64,000 bases of DNA, from positions 62,001-126,000 of the forward strand of contig NZ_JAJISB010000012.1 of the NCBI RefSeq assembly GCF_021245735.1. Direction: 5' to 3'. The position numbers were made by a program, and so were the translations under genes. This stretch comes from Brevibacillus daliensis (GTDB lineage: Bacteria > Bacillota > Bacilli > Brevibacillales > Brevibacillaceae). This document shows, piece after piece, positions 1-8,741 of this stretch (positions are counted from its first letter, which is position 1; every line of letters begins with the position of its first letter). Below the pieces are notes generated by a model. That model did not search any database, was not told the DNA's origin, and saw nothing but the letters and a program-made list of their open reading frames with translations.

Positions 1-399
1 CAGGTTATTAGCGGTACGCCAGAGTTAGGCAGTGAGGATATGCGTAAAATTGCATTTGCTGCCGAAAGAAGTAACCCAGTATATTCTCATTACCTGCTTC
101 GCTATGAGGGAGAGCCTGCTTCTTGTGCTTGTCTGATACGTTCTGAGGACGCTATCAGTTTGGAAAATGTAGCCACTTTACCTGCTTTTCGGGGAAAAGG
201 ATTGATCCGGCACCTCATTTCTTACATGCAACAAGAGGTAGCGAAACAGGGAATAAACTCATTTTTTGTCTCACCAATTAATGAACGTGTGGGAAGGGTT
301 TATGAGAAATGTGGATTTGAGCCAATAGGGGAGACTTTACGAACGGCGCATGCTTTCCGAGGTGGGAAAAGTGTGAGTGAAATAAGAGGGAATAGTTGA
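1..399 (+). CDS. GNAT family N-acetyltransferase (5' end outside window)
   Basis: The reading frame is open from base 1, so the gene starts upstream of the window; the internal ATG at 40 is probably not the true start. The visible part is the C-terminal half of a GNAT acyl-CoA-dependent acetyltransferase: a beta strand and acetyl-CoA loop ending in FRGKGLIRHL (the R-x-x-G-x-G/A region), then the NERVGRVYEKCGF segment typical of the family's last helix and strand. The substrate cannot be read from the sequence. A strong terminator follows 15 bases after the stop. Confidence 0.75.
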   Translation, partial: QVISGTPELGSEDMRKIAFAAERSNPVYSHYLLRYEGEPASCACLIRSEDAISLENVATLPAFRGKGLIRHLISYMQQEVAKQGINSFFVSPINERVGRVYEKCGFEPIGETLRTAHAFRGGKSVSEIRGNS

Positions 400-413
400 A
401 TAATAGAAGTAGC

Positions 414-453
414 ACGCTCATTCTACAGAAAAGTAGAGTGAGCGTATTTTTTT
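414..453 (+). terminator. Intrinsic terminator after the GNAT gene
   Basis: 13-bp stem (ACGCTCATTCTAC paired with GTAGAGTGAGCGT, one G-U pair) with a 6-nt loop, followed by a run of seven T. Confidence 0.85.
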
Positions 454-622
454 GGGCATACTAAAAGAGAGACTTATGGGAAAAATCTGAATAACTTGAG
501 ACAAATTCACATAATAACTATTTCGTGCTAATGTATATTAGGTTAGGTAATTATTAGTGTCTTTTTTGCTAATAAATAAGAAATGTTAATAAAAAGAAAT
601 TAGGATAGGTGAAGGTGATCAT

Positions 623-1822
623 ATGGCAATTGTATTATCAGTTAACTCTGGAAGCTCTTCTCTAAAATACCAACTATTCGACATGCCGTCTGAGCGTGTG
701 TTGGCAAAAGGTCTAATGGAGCGTATCGGCATGAAAGACTCACTGTCTTCATTCCAAGTAGGGGAAGGCGAAAAAATTAAAGAAACGCTGGACCTAGCTG
801 ACCATAATGTAGCAGTAAAAAAACTGATCTCCCTTTTGACTGATCCAGAAAAAGGTGCGATTAAAGATATTAATGAACTAGATGGCGTTGGTCATCGTGT
901 CGTTCATGGTGGAGAAACATTTAAAGATTCTGTTTTGGTAAGTGACGAGGTGTTGGCTGAACTTGATACGTTGTCTGAACTAGCTCCGTTGCACAACCCT
1001 GCAAATATCATGGGTATTCGTGCATTCCAGGCACTTATGCCAAATCTGCCAGCTGTAGCAGTATTTGATACAGCTTTCCATCAAACAATGCCAGAAAAAG
1101 CATATATGTACAGCATTCCTCGTGAATACTATGAAGAGTACGGTATCCGTAAATATGGTTTCCACGGTACTTCTCACAAGTATGTCATGCAGCGTGCGGC
1201 AGAAATGTTGGATCGTCCAGCAGAAAAACTGCGTCTGATTAGCTGCCACTTGGGTAATGGAGCTTCTTTGTCTGCGATTTATCATGGTGAATCTATCGAT
1301 ACATCCATGGGTTTCACACCGCTAGCTGGTCTTACAATGGGAACTCGTTCTGGTGATATCGACGTAGCGCTAATTCCTTACCTACAAACAAAAACAGGAA
1401 AAACTGTTGAAGAGCTTGTAGATGTATTGAACAAGAAAAGTGGTTTGTTAGCAGTATCTGGTCTATCCAGTGACCTTCGCGACATTGAGTCTGCTGCTGA
1501 AGAAAATAATGAACGCGCAGAGCTTGCGCTTCAAATTTTTGTAGAAAAAATCCGTAACTACATCGGTTCATATGCGATGCAAATGAACGGTGTTGATGCG
1601 ATTATTTTCACTGCAGGTATCGGTGAAAATAGCTCTACCATCCGTGACCGCGTATTGGATAAGCTTGAGTGGATGGGTGTTTACTTTGATCGCTCTAAAA
1701 ACAATGTTCGCGGTGAAGAGACTGATCTAACTTTCGATCACTCCCCAGTAAAAGCGTTCATCATTCCTACTAACGAAGAGGTAATGATTGCTCGCGATAC
1801 AATGAAATTTGGTAATCTGTAA
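623..1822 (+). CDS. ackA: Acetate kinase
   Basis: Makes ATP and acetate from acetyl phosphate and ADP (reversible), the last step of overflow acetate production; cytosolic. 399 aa, the usual family length. Signatures in order: [10 protein letters not shown] at residues 7-16 (N-terminal ASKHA phosphate loop), GHRVVHGG at 90-97, [18 protein letters not shown] with the active-site His, [31 protein letters not shown] and FTAGIGENS near the C-terminus. The ATG at 623 follows an AAGGTGATC ribosome binding site. It is monocistronic: terminators flank it on both sides. The roughly 170 bases upstream hold no promoter I could call with confidence. Confidence 0.97.
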   Translation: MAIVLSVNSGSSSLKYQLFDMPSERVLAKGLMERIGMKDSLSSFQVGEGEKIKETLDLADHNVAVKKLISLLTDPEKGAIKDINELDGVGHRVVHGGETFKDSVLVSDEVLAELDTLSELAPLHNPANIMGIRAFQALMPNLPAVAVFDTAFHQTMPEKAYMYSIPREYYEEYGIRKYGFHGTSHKYVMQRAAEMLDRPAEKLRLISCHLGNGASLSAIYHGESIDTSMGFTPLAGLTMGTRSGDIDVALIPYLQTKTGKTVEELVDVLNKKSGLLAVSGLSSDLRDIESAAEENNERAELALQIFVEKIRNYIGSYAMQMNGVDAIIFTAGIGENSSTIRDRVLDKLEWMGVYFDRSKNNVRGEETDLTFDHSPVKAFIIPTNEEVMIARDTMKFGNL

Positions 1823-1841
1823 AACTAGCGTTAGGTAAAAC

Positions 1842-1884
1842 AAAGCCTGAATACGGACATCACGTCTGTGTTTGGGCTTTTTTG
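1842..1884 (+). terminator. Intrinsic terminator after ackA
   Basis: Imperfect hairpin between AAAGCCTGAATACGGAC and GTCTGTGTTTGGGCTTT followed by a T run; placed 20 bases after the ackA stop. Confidence 0.75.
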
Positions 1885-1908
1885 TGTTGATACGTATGAA
1901 AAACAACC

Positions 1909-2226
1909 TTTAGTGGTCTTGCAAAAGAAGCACACTTTTTGTCTGTGAACTTGTTAAGGTCCCGCAAGGAACGAAGGCTGTCCGCTACACAATAAAGAGT
2001 GCGGAAAGTGCAAAATGATGGGAACGCTACGCAGTATCTCATAGGTTGCACTATTTATTCCGCACTCTTTATTGTGTAGCTAGGTAGGACCTTAAATAGT
2101 TCTGGACAAAAATGTGCTTCTTCTGCCAAGGGCTGTAGAGGATAAATAAAATCAATAGCTTTTAGAAAATAATCTACAGCATGAAAAGAGAAGCTGGTTT
2201 TCTCCACGATAGCAGGAAGAATTCGA
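1909..2226 (+). repeat. Large palindromic intergenic repeat, copy A
   Basis: This fills most of the 520-base gap between ackA and pdxK. The core (about 1909-2141) is an imperfect palindrome. Its outer arms share AGAAGCACA...TTTTTGTC and the complementary GACAAAAA...TGTGCTTCT. The inner stem, 1984-2005 paired with 2059-2080, is a perfect 22 bp. A short tail at 2180-2226 (AAGAGAAGCTGGTTTTC then TCCAC) matches the right end of copies C and D, but the second module present in those copies is missing here. No protein is convincingly encoded; a 63-codon minus frame inside it is a by-product of the repeat. Relatives lie at 24778-25010 (inverted), 38038-38531 and 60999-61578. Confidence 0.85.
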
Positions 2227-2342
2227 CCAAACTTCTAAACTGAAAAATTTAGACTTCTATGTTTTTACATTTAGGTTTACAATAAAGAGAAATTAGTTTA
2301 CTTATTTTTGAGAACCAGCAGTTTGAGGAGGCCAATCACAAT

Positions 2343-3152
2343 ATGAACATGCACAAGGCACTAACCATAGCAGGATCAGATAGTAGTGGTGGAGCAGGAA
2401 TTCAAGCGGATCTTAAAACGTTCCAAGAACGTAATGTATATGGAATGTCATCTGTTACTGCCCTGGTATCAATGAATGAGAACTGGGCCCACCTGGTTCA
2501 CCCGATCCCTTTAGAAGTAATCGAAGCACAATTGGAAACGACTCTTCACTACATTGGTGTAGATGCGCTAAAGACAGGAATGTTAACATCCAAAGATGTA
2601 ATTGAACTGGCTGCACGCAAGATCAAAGAATATAACGTAACGAAGGTAGTAGTTGACCCTGTTATGATTTGTAAGGGTGATGACACGGTTCTTCTTGATG
2701 AGGAGTCCATCAAGGCAATGCGCGAGGAGCTGATTCCAACAGCAATGGTAGTAACGCCTAACCTGCCAGAAGCAGCGTTTTTGAGTGGAGTAAAAATTAC
2801 AACACTGGAAGATATGAAAGAAGCAGCGAAAAAGATTCATGAAATGGGTGCCAAGTACGTCTTGATTAAAGGCGGTGGACGTCTGGAAGACGCACAAGCA
2901 GTAGACTTGTTGTTTGATGGTGAGAGCTTCGAAATATTGGGGACAGAAAAAATCGATACTACTTATACACATGGTGCAGGTTGCACGTACTCTGCTGCTA
3001 TCACAGCTGAACTAGCTAAAGGAACTGAGGTAAAAGAAGCAGTTCGTACAGCTAAAGCATTCATAACAGCAGCTATTAAAGATGCTTTCCCACTAAACGC
3101 ACATGTTGGTCCTACTTGTCATGCGGCATATCGTTTAATTGGAACCAAATAA
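2343..3152 (+). CDS. pdxK: Pyridoxine (vitamin B6) kinase, ThiD-like ribokinase family
   Basis: Predicted to phosphorylate pyridoxal, pyridoxine or hydroxymethylpyrimidine using ATP (B6 salvage). 269 aa. It starts with the ThiD-fold signature LTIAGSDSSGGAGIQADLKTF (residues 7-27) and ends with the DTTYTHGAGCTYSAAI anion-hole/catalytic region containing a Cys, as in the Bacillus subtilis PdxK group, which is closely related to ThiD but mainly a B6 kinase. Start chosen at ATG 2343 after a GAGGAGG site. It stands alone between repeat A and a terminator. ThiD activity on HMP-P is the main alternative; no thi genes are adjacent. Confidence 0.88.
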   Translation: MNMHKALTIAGSDSSGGAGIQADLKTFQERNVYGMSSVTALVSMNENWAHLVHPIPLEVIEAQLETTLHYIGVDALKTGMLTSKDVIELAARKIKEYNVTKVVVDPVMICKGDDTVLLDEESIKAMREELIPTAMVVTPNLPEAAFLSGVKITTLEDMKEAAKKIHEMGAKYVLIKGGGRLEDAQAVDLLFDGESFEILGTEKIDTTYTHGAGCTYSAAITAELAKGTEVKEAVRTAKAFITAAIKDAFPLNAHVGPTCHAAYRLIGTK

Positions 3153-3182
3153 GAAACGAACAAAAGACTAATAAATGTGTAC

Positions 3183-3225
3183 AAACCCTGTTTTCTCCCA
3201 TTACGGAGGAAGACAGGGTTTTTTT
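3183..3225 (+). terminator. Intrinsic terminator after pdxK
   Basis: Stem AAACCCTGTTTTCTCC against GGAGGAAGACAGGGTTT with a short loop and a T run. Confidence 0.9.
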
Positions 3226-3320
3226 ACTGTATCATAGAAGTTTTTCTTACTGGTTCAGAAGGTTTCATTACTATTTTCAAAGAATGAGTGCAGAGAACTT
3301 TTTCTTTAAAGATATAGTAC

Positions 3321-3491
3321 GTGATAAAAAATAGAAACTATCCCCCATATATAGGACATCTCGGCTGGGTGTCTATTCAAAACCCGCGTGAGGGAAACTG
3401 GGACGAACTGACCGAACTGATCCAAGAAGCATATTTACGCGCCGCACCAAAGCGTTTGGTAAAGGAATGGATTGAGCGTAATAAGAAGTGA
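3321..3491 (+). pseudogene. Remnant of a YjbR/MmcQ-family gene (C-terminal end)
   Basis: From about 3345 the frame reads GHLGWVSIQNPREGNWDEL, followed by a helix ending in APKRLVKEWIERNKK and a stop at 3489-3491. This is the pattern of the C-terminus of YjbR/MmcQ (CyaY-like fold, putative DNA-binding) proteins: a GWVS strand, WDEL helix and APKRLV tail. The frame closes upstream at a TAG (3315-3317), leaving at most 56 codons against roughly 115 for the family. The N-terminal half is not seen nearby, so this is most likely the end of a deleted gene. There is no good ribosome binding site at its GTG (3321). Confidence 0.65.
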
Positions 3492-3542
3492 GTTTTTACT
3501 AACTACGAGGAAGAGAGTCACTGATTGGTTACAATTTTATTT

Positions 3543-3571
3543 AACCCCGTCCTTACTTGGACGGGGTTATT
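3543..3571 (+). terminator. Hairpin, probable terminator of the lost gene
   Basis: Perfect 10-bp stem AACCCCGTCC / GGACGGGGTT with a 6-nt loop; the T tract is weak (TATTCG). Probably the original terminator of the gene remnant just upstream. Confidence 0.6.
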
Positions 3572-3597
3572 CGCATTTGAGATTTTACCATTGATCA

Positions 3598-3636
3598 TCA
3601 CATTACTTTGACAGTAATAGTAATGTGATATATACT
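3598..3636 (+). promoter_or_regulatory. padR promoter with overlapping palindromic operator
   Basis: -35 TTGACA at 3608-3613, a 17-base spacer, and -10 TATACT at 3631-3636. A perfect 10-bp inverted repeat, TCACATTACT (3598-3607) and AGTAATGTGA (3619-3628), brackets the -35 box. This is a natural site for autorepression by the PadR protein encoded directly downstream. Confidence 0.75.
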
Positions 3637-3656
3637 GTATTTCAGGAGGTGTAGTA

Positions 3657-3983
3657 ATGAAGGGTAAGATATCCTCTGATCTATTAAGAGGACATACAGA
3701 TACGATTGTTTTGGGCATATTAAAAAACTCAGATAGTTACGGCTACGAAATAAGCAAGATCATTACTGAAAAAAGTGAAGGTCAGTATGAGCTAAAGGAA
3801 GCGACCCTCTATTCAAGTTTTCGTCGATTAGAAAAGGACGGATATATAACTTCTTATTGGGGTGATGAAACCCAAGGTGGAAGAAGAAAATATTATAAAG
3901 TTACATCAGCTGGAGAAACACTTTATCTCAGAAATAAAGCGGATTGGGAATTTACCCAAAATATTATCAACAAATTATTATAG
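3657..3983 (+). CDS. PadR family transcriptional regulator
   Basis: 108-aa dimeric winged-helix repressor of the small PadR type (PadR-s2/LmrR-like). It contains the family's core: LLRGHTDTIVLGILKNSDSYGYEI (first helices), the recognition region ATLYSSFRRLEKDGYI, and the wing with GGRRKYYKVTSAGE. Strong AGGAGGTG site 6 bases before the ATG. The next gene, a membrane protein, begins 12 bases after the stop, an arrangement in which the PadR repressor usually controls itself and the membrane protein in answer to a small molecule or envelope stress. The palindrome over the promoter is the likely operator. Confidence 0.92.
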   Translation: MKGKISSDLLRGHTDTIVLGILKNSDSYGYEISKIITEKSEGQYELKEATLYSSFRRLEKDGYITSYWGDETQGGRRKYYKVTSAGETLYLRNKADWEFTQNIINKLL

Positions 3984-3995
3984 GAGGTGTACAAC

Positions 3996-4913
3996 ATGAA
4001 TAAAAAAATTCAGGGATATGTGGATCAATTGTTTGATGGGTATCAAGAATCCCAGCAATTACATGAGTTGAAAGAAGAGATCATGGCGAATCTCTTGGCA
4101 CGAATTGAAGAGTCAGTTGCTAACGGAAAAACGGAGGAAGAAGCTTTTCAACTTGCTATCAAAGAGTTAGGGGATATAAGTGAGGTAGCAGAAGAAATTA
4201 GCCTGAATAAAAAATACGAAGTAATTGATGAAATGTTTAATCGGAAACCATTAGAGAAAAAATTTGCATTTGGCTATACAGTGGCAACAGGAATACTGTT
4301 ATTTGGAATGATCGTGAGCCTTGGTTTATATTTTCAGAAGGGCGAGCTGTTTCTCGCAGTTTCATCCCTGTTTCCATTTGCGGTTGTTTCGATCTCAGCA
4401 TTTGTCTTTTTAGGATTAGTACAAGAAACAAGCCACCAATATGGTATGAAACCAATACGAGCAATCTTTTATACCCTTGCAGCAGCGCTGTTATCTGGAG
4501 GCGTCTTCATATCATTTATCGCCTACCTTGAAAAAATGGGCCTAAAGGGAAGGATAGACTCGTTACAGGACATACTGGCTTTTCATAATGAACCGTTATT
4601 TTTAGCTTTAGCTGTGTTAATGCCATTTGTACTACCAGCTATTTGTTTGCTGATCTTTTTAGGCTTAACAGAAAAAGATCGTACAAAGCCTTCCGTATTT
4701 ACTTCTTATAACTCAAGTCACCACACCGATACGAAAGAAATGATGGTATATGGCAATTTATCAGGAGCGATTTGGATTTTCTCGGTCGGGATTTTTATCG
4801 CACTAGGCTTTCTATGGACCTGGAAAATATCTTGGATTGTATTTATCTTTGCTGTGGGTTTCCAGGTATTATTAGAAGCATATTTTTCAAATAAGCGAAA
4901 ATCACATACGTAA
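3996..4913 (+). CDS. Permease-prefix-domain membrane protein, PadR operon partner
   Basis: Function unknown. The first ~80 residues form a soluble permease-prefix domain (HELKEEIMANLLARIEESV..., AFQLAIKELGDISEVAEEI), often found in PadR-linked membrane proteins and ABC permeases. About six hydrophobic segments follow (residues ~83-300), with a basic C-terminal end. ATG 3996 was chosen because it sits at ideal distance from AGGAGG (3982-3987); an upstream in-frame GTG overlaps that site. The operon with padR suggests a membrane stress or antimicrobial response role, which is inference. A strong terminator follows. Confidence 0.8.
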   Translation: MNKKIQGYVDQLFDGYQESQQLHELKEEIMANLLARIEESVANGKTEEEAFQLAIKELGDISEVAEEISLNKKYEVIDEMFNRKPLEKKFAFGYTVATGILLFGMIVSLGLYFQKGELFLAVSSLFPFAVVSISAFVFLGLVQETSHQYGMKPIRAIFYTLAAALLSGGVFISFIAYLEKMGLKGRIDSLQDILAFHNEPLFLALAVLMPFVLPAICLLIFLGLTEKDRTKPSVFTSYNSSHHTDTKEMMVYGNLSGAIWIFSVGIFIALGFLWTWKISWIVFIFAVGFQVLLEAYFSNKRKSHT

Positions 4914-4934
4914 AGGGTTCGTTATCAAAAAAAT

Positions 4935-4982
4935 AAGCTGAGTGCGAAAATGCGATAATGTGTTTTCTCACTCAGCTTTTTT
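4935..4982 (+). terminator. Intrinsic terminator after the padR operon
   Basis: AAGCTGAGTG paired with CACTCAGCTT around a ~25-nt loop, followed by six T. Confidence 0.85.
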
Positions 4983-5146
4983 ATGTAAAAATGTCAGATT
5001 TATCAATTTTTCGTGGTTTTTAGCACATTGGAGGCATGTTGTAGCCCTTTTGAGTCATGTTGGAGTGTAGTTGCAACCATATGATTAGGATTGAAAAAGA
5101 AAGAAGATCATTTCTATCTTCAAAAACCTCGAAAAGGAGGTAAAAA

Positions 5147-6598
5147 ATGAACAAAAAACTGCGCTTGGGTAAAAGGCTCGGGCGAGTATGGGGAATAAGG
5201 TTCGGGCTTATCCTCTTTATCGGTGGGATCATCATTTCCTCTCCGTTTCTGCAAGAAACCGTCCATGCAAATGATGGTACTAAGAGTCGAGCTGCGAAAG
5301 ATATTCTTGTACAAAATCAGGAACCTGTGATTCCAGCATCAGAAATTCAAAAGTTGATTGATCAGGCAGAAGAAGGATCTCATTTGCAATTGAAGTCGGG
5401 AGTATACAGAGGGTCTCTGAAAATATCCAAGACGATCCAATTGTCAGGTGGCAATCAGGTCATTCTCCAATCTGAGGGTGATACCCCATTACTTACGCTT
5501 ACTGGAGATGGAATTCAAGTCGAGGGAATTCAGTTTCTGGATAATCGCACCAATGTAGAGACAGCAACTATTCAGGTTACAGGGAAACAAAATTCGTTAC
5601 GCAATCTTACTATCCACACATTTGGAACAGGTATTGCTTTACGTCAGTCTACCAACAATCATATTGTAGATACCCAAGTTCTAGGTAGACAGACAGAAAA
5701 ACCGGTTGCAGGAGCCATTAATGAAGAAAGAACTCCTGGTAAGAAAGGGAACGGGATTGACCTGTTTGAATCTTCCAATAATCAGGTGGCGGGTAATCTG
5801 GTTACGAACATGTTTGATGGAATCTATGTTGAGAACAGTCATAATAACATGCTTACTAAAAATGAGATCACGGATTCGCGTTATGGAATTCATATTATGT
5901 TTAGTGAAAATAATCAGCTTATGCACAATAAAGGTGATCGAAATGTAACGGGTGCGATGCTGATGGGGTCGGATGGAAGTATCGTAGCGGATAACCGTTT
6001 TACGAAACAGACAGAGAACGTTAATTCTCAAGGGATTCTTCTCTATGATGTGCAACGAACACAAATCCTTCGAAATCATGTAGAAGGGAATCGGGTTGGC
6101 TTGTATGTGGAGACATCAGAGAAAAATTATTTTACCGAGAATCAGGTGTTACAGAATTTTATTGGCTTGCAATTGATTGAATCAAAAAATAATAACTGGG
6201 AACATAATCAGTTTATCGGAAATGTTTCGCCTGCTCAGGCCAAGGATAGCGCTGATAACCAAATGAGCTATAACTACTGGGATACTGCTCAGGTGGTGGA
6301 CGTTGATGGAGATGGTACGAGTGATATCACCTATCCAATCAATCCGTTTTTTATTGAGGTAACTGATCAAGTAGAGGCATTCCAGATATTCTTTCAATCA
6401 CCAGGGATGGCTTTATTAGAAAGTATGTTTGAGGATCATGAGGGGACTTTCTTACGGGATACATCTCCTGTGGCCCAACCGAATGATCTTACGCAGTCTG
6501 AATCTAATTCACAAGTATGGATTGTTTTTGGCATAAGTCTAATCTTCTTAGCAGTCAGCACATCCATCATCTATATTATGGGGGTACGAAGAAAATGA
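5147..6598 (+). CDS. nosD: NosD-like copper-binding beta-helix protein
   Basis: 483 aa, exported. Residues ~1-40 are a basic N-terminus plus hydrophobic signal segment ending VHA. The body (about 60-400) consists of repeating right-handed beta-helix rungs with NNQ/NNH/NSHNN turns (CASH/NosD repeats), and a single membrane anchor lies at the C-terminus (~460-480). In N2O-reducing bacteria NosD works with the NosFY ABC transporter to mature the sulfur-containing CuZ site of N2O reductase. A very strong AAAAGGAGGT site precedes ATG 5147. The gene heads a tight operon (stop overlaps nosL as ATGA). No nosZ is present on either side, so the client enzyme is unknown. Confidence 0.88.
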   Translation: MNKKLRLGKRLGRVWGIRFGLILFIGGIIISSPFLQETVHANDGTKSRAAKDILVQNQEPVIPASEIQKLIDQAEEGSHLQLKSGVYRGSLKISKTIQLSGGNQVILQSEGDTPLLTLTGDGIQVEGIQFLDNRTNVETATIQVTGKQNSLRNLTIHTFGTGIALRQSTNNHIVDTQVLGRQTEKPVAGAINEERTPGKKGNGIDLFESSNNQVAGNLVTNMFDGIYVENSHNNMLTKNEITDSRYGIHIMFSENNQLMHNKGDRNVTGAMLMGSDGSIVADNRFTKQTENVNSQGILLYDVQRTQILRNHVEGNRVGLYVETSEKNYFTENQVLQNFIGLQLIESKNNNWEHNQFIGNVSPAQAKDSADNQMSYNYWDTAQVVDVDGDGTSDITYPINPFFIEVTDQVEAFQIFFQSPGMALLESMFEDHEGTFLRDTSPVAQPNDLTQSESNSQVWIVFGISLIFLAVSTSIIYIMGVRRK

Positions 6599-7149
6599 AA
6601 AAACACAAAGGTATGTTATTGACAAGTTTACTTCTGACAATGGCACTAGTTACAGGCTGTGGTTCGAAGGAGGTTCAACCGGTAGCGATTCAAGAAGGCG
6701 TAGACAAATGTGCAGTATGTAACATGCAGGTTTCTGATGATCATAATGCTACACAAATCATTACAAAAGACGGTAAGTCTCTTAAGTTTGACGATATTGG
6801 AGACTTGTTTGTCTGGACCAAAGAGCATGGTACAGAAAATGTAGAAGTACAATTTGTACGTGATTATCATTCAAAAGAATGGATGTATTTAGATCAAGCC
6901 ACTTTTGCATATGACAAAGACTTTAAAACACCAATGTCTTACGGTGTCTATTCCTTTAAAGATAAAGAATCTGCAGAAGCCTTTGTAAAGGAACAAGGTA
7001 AAGGGAAAGTCATGACCCAAGCAGATTTAACCAGCCATTCTTGGGAGCGTAACAAGTCCGAAATGCATCACTCGAAGGATGGAATGAAGAGTGGACATGG
7101 AGATCAAGGCAGCTCAGGTCACGGAGATCAAGGTAGCTCTGGTCACTAA
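6595..7149 (+). CDS. nosL: NosL-like copper-binding lipoprotein
   Basis: 184 aa; start ATG 6595 overlaps the nosD stop (ATGA). Residues 1-22 are a lipoprotein signal with lipobox VTGC. Next comes the NosL signature DKCAVCNMQV, carrying the C-x-x-C-x-M copper(I)-binding cluster, then the TKDGKSLKFDDIGDLF region. NosL delivers Cu(I) to apo-NosZ in denitrifiers. The C-terminus is unusual: a His/Gly/Ser-rich tail with a repeated SGHGDQGS unit that could bind extra metal. It was started at 6595 rather than the longer upstream frame because of the lipobox and the overlap with nosD. Confidence 0.88.
   Translation: MKKHKGMLLTSLLLTMALVTGCGSKEVQPVAIQEGVDKCAVCNMQVSDDHNATQIITKDGKSLKFDDIGDLFVWTKEHGTENVEVQFVRDYHSKEWMYLDQATFAYDKDFKTPMSYGVYSFKDKESAEAFVKEQGKGKVMTQADLTSHSWERNKSEMHHSKDGMKSGHGDQGSSGHGDQGSSGH
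7093..7146 (+). repeat. 24-bp tandem repeat coding the NosL His-rich tail
   Basis: Two full 24-bp units (7093-7116, 7117-7140) with few differences plus a 6-bp partial unit; each encodes GHGDQGSS. Confidence 0.8.
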
Positions 7150-7180
7150 AAAATAAATAAGGAAAAGAGGAAGTGGCTAC

Positions 7181-7999
7181 ATGCAAGCAATTCAGATTGC
7201 CAAGCGAGAAGTGCGTATCGGCTTTCGCAATCCGTGGGCTTACTCGTTTCTTGCCCTTTTCTCCGTCTTTAGTTTAGCGTTGTTGCTCATACAGGCGCAG
7301 GCTTATATGGATGGATATACGCATACGACGGGTGCCATGCTAACCTTGATTCTATACCTGCTTCCTTTGATGACAATATTATTGGGTTCTTTTTCGATTA
7401 CGACAGAAAAAGAGGAAGGCAGCTGGCAATTACTCTCTACCTATCCGCTGTCTACTTCTTCCTTCTTGGTAGGAAAGTATCTGGGCTTAGCATTAGTATT
7501 ACTCGTTATCATCAGTTTTGGATACGGTTTGTCTGGAGTTGTAGGGCTCTTATTTGGAAAAAGCTTTTCTTTATCCGTTCTGTTATTTTTCTTTATGTTT
7601 TCGCTTTTGCTTGTCCTCTTGTTCCTAGGCATTGCCATCTGGATTGGAACCCTTTGTCAAAATCGCTGGCAAGCCTTAACTGTTGGGGTGAGCGTATGGT
7701 TCCTATTCATTTTGGCTTGGCCGACCCTGTTGATTGCAATCCTTGGATGGTTACCTTATCCATTCATTAAGCCTGCTGTTCAACTCCTTACTATATTAAA
7801 TCCGGCAGAATTAGTCCGCATTTTTATGGTAGTAAAAATGGGTGGAGGTTCTATTTTTGGTCCTGAGTATTATCAATGGGTAACATGGTTAAAAGGTGGT
7901 TTAGGTACATCTATGTTTTACCTGTTTTGCCTGTTGTGGGTATCCCTGATGATGGTAAGTGCGATCCTGGTTTGGGAAAGAAGGCGATACCGTGGATAA
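7181..7999 (+). CDS. nosY: NosY-like ABC transporter permease
   Basis: 272-aa integral membrane subunit with about six hydrophobic spans and the ABC-2 layout: amphipathic AIQIAKREVRIGFRNPWAYSF at the N-terminus, TTEKEEGSWQLLSTYPLS cytoplasmic loop after the second span, and a final span before WERRRYRG. Partner of the ATPase encoded directly downstream (8-base overlap). NosFY is thought to move a sulfur species or otherwise energise NosD during copper-site maturation. Start ATG 7181 follows AAGAGGAAG. Confidence 0.88.
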   Translation: MQAIQIAKREVRIGFRNPWAYSFLALFSVFSLALLLIQAQAYMDGYTHTTGAMLTLILYLLPLMTILLGSFSITTEKEEGSWQLLSTYPLSTSSFLVGKYLGLALVLLVIISFGYGLSGVVGLLFGKSFSLSVLLFFFMFSLLLVLLFLGIAIWIGTLCQNRWQALTVGVSVWFLFILAWPTLLIAILGWLPYPFIKPAVQLLTILNPAELVRIFMVVKMGGGSIFGPEYYQWVTWLKGGLGTSMFYLFCLLWVSLMMVSAILVWERRRYRG

Positions 8000-8741
8000 T
8001 AACAGGCTTATTGTAAAAGAACTAAGTAAAAAGATTAAGGGCCAAACATTAGTGGAGCCTGTGAACATAGAGCTGCCAGCGGGTGAAATCATGGCGCTAT
8101 GCGGTGGGAATGGTGCAGGGAAAAGTACTATCTTGCGGATGATTGTCGGGCTAATGCGTCCAACCACAGGAGAAATAACAGTAGACGGTATGAGCTGGCA
8201 AAAAAATCGTACCGAGTATGCCAATCTAATCGGGTACATGCCCGATCAGTTTCACTTCGGAACTGGTTTAACAGCGGATGAGACCTTGAGGTTTTTTGCA
8301 TCTCTACGCAATCTTTCTTCTGACCGAGTAGATGAAGTATTAGAGCTGGTGGGACTTACTGATGTACGGAAGAAACGGGTAAATACGTTTTCAAAAGGTA
8401 TGCAGCAACGTCTGCTATTCGCACAGGCGATCATTGCGAGTCCAAGACTTGTCGTACTGGATGAACCAACGAATGGGCTTGATCCATATTGGATGGACGA
8501 ATTCGTTCAGCTCGTGAAAAAAATTAAACAGACCGGAAGCAGTATCATATTCTCCACACACCAGTTATCGGTTGCAGAATTAGCGTGTGACTCAGCAATT
8601 TTCCTGCAAAAGGGTCAAGTTGTACAGTCAGGAAGTATCGCTCATTATCGCGAAAAATATGGCGCCCAAGGATTGCAGGGTGCTTTTGATGAATGGTTTC
8701 TCATGAATAAACAACAAGAGAGAAAGGCGGAGATATCATGA
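7992..8741 (+). CDS. nosF: NosF-like ABC transporter ATP-binding protein
   Basis: 249 aa from GTG 7992, which has AGAAGG 8 bases upstream and overlaps the nosY stop; longer starts would lie deep in nosY. Complete ABC motifs: Walker A GGNGAGKST, Q-loop near GYMPDQF, signature FSKGMQQRLLFAQA, Walker B LVVLDEPTNGLDP and switch His in STHQ. It powers the NosY permease. The stop overlaps the next start (ATGA), so translation of the whole block is coupled. Confidence 0.9.
   Translation: MDNNRLIVKELSKKIKGQTLVEPVNIELPAGEIMALCGGNGAGKSTILRMIVGLMRPTTGEITVDGMSWQKNRTEYANLIGYMPDQFHFGTGLTADETLRFFASLRNLSSDRVDEVLELVGLTDVRKKRVNTFSKGMQQRLLFAQAIIASPRLVVLDEPTNGLDPYWMDEFVQLVKKIKQTGSSIIFSTHQLSVAELACDSAIFLQKGQVVQSGSIAHYREKYGAQGLQGAFDEWFLMNKQQERKAEIS

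Noticed and set aside
1860-2051. 63-aa minus-strand frame inside repeat A (MQPMRYCVAF...)
   Set aside because: Similar frames appear in the other repeat copies (24865-25074 plus, 38121-38369 minus) only because the DNA is repeated; there is no ribosome binding site and the frames diverge at their ends.
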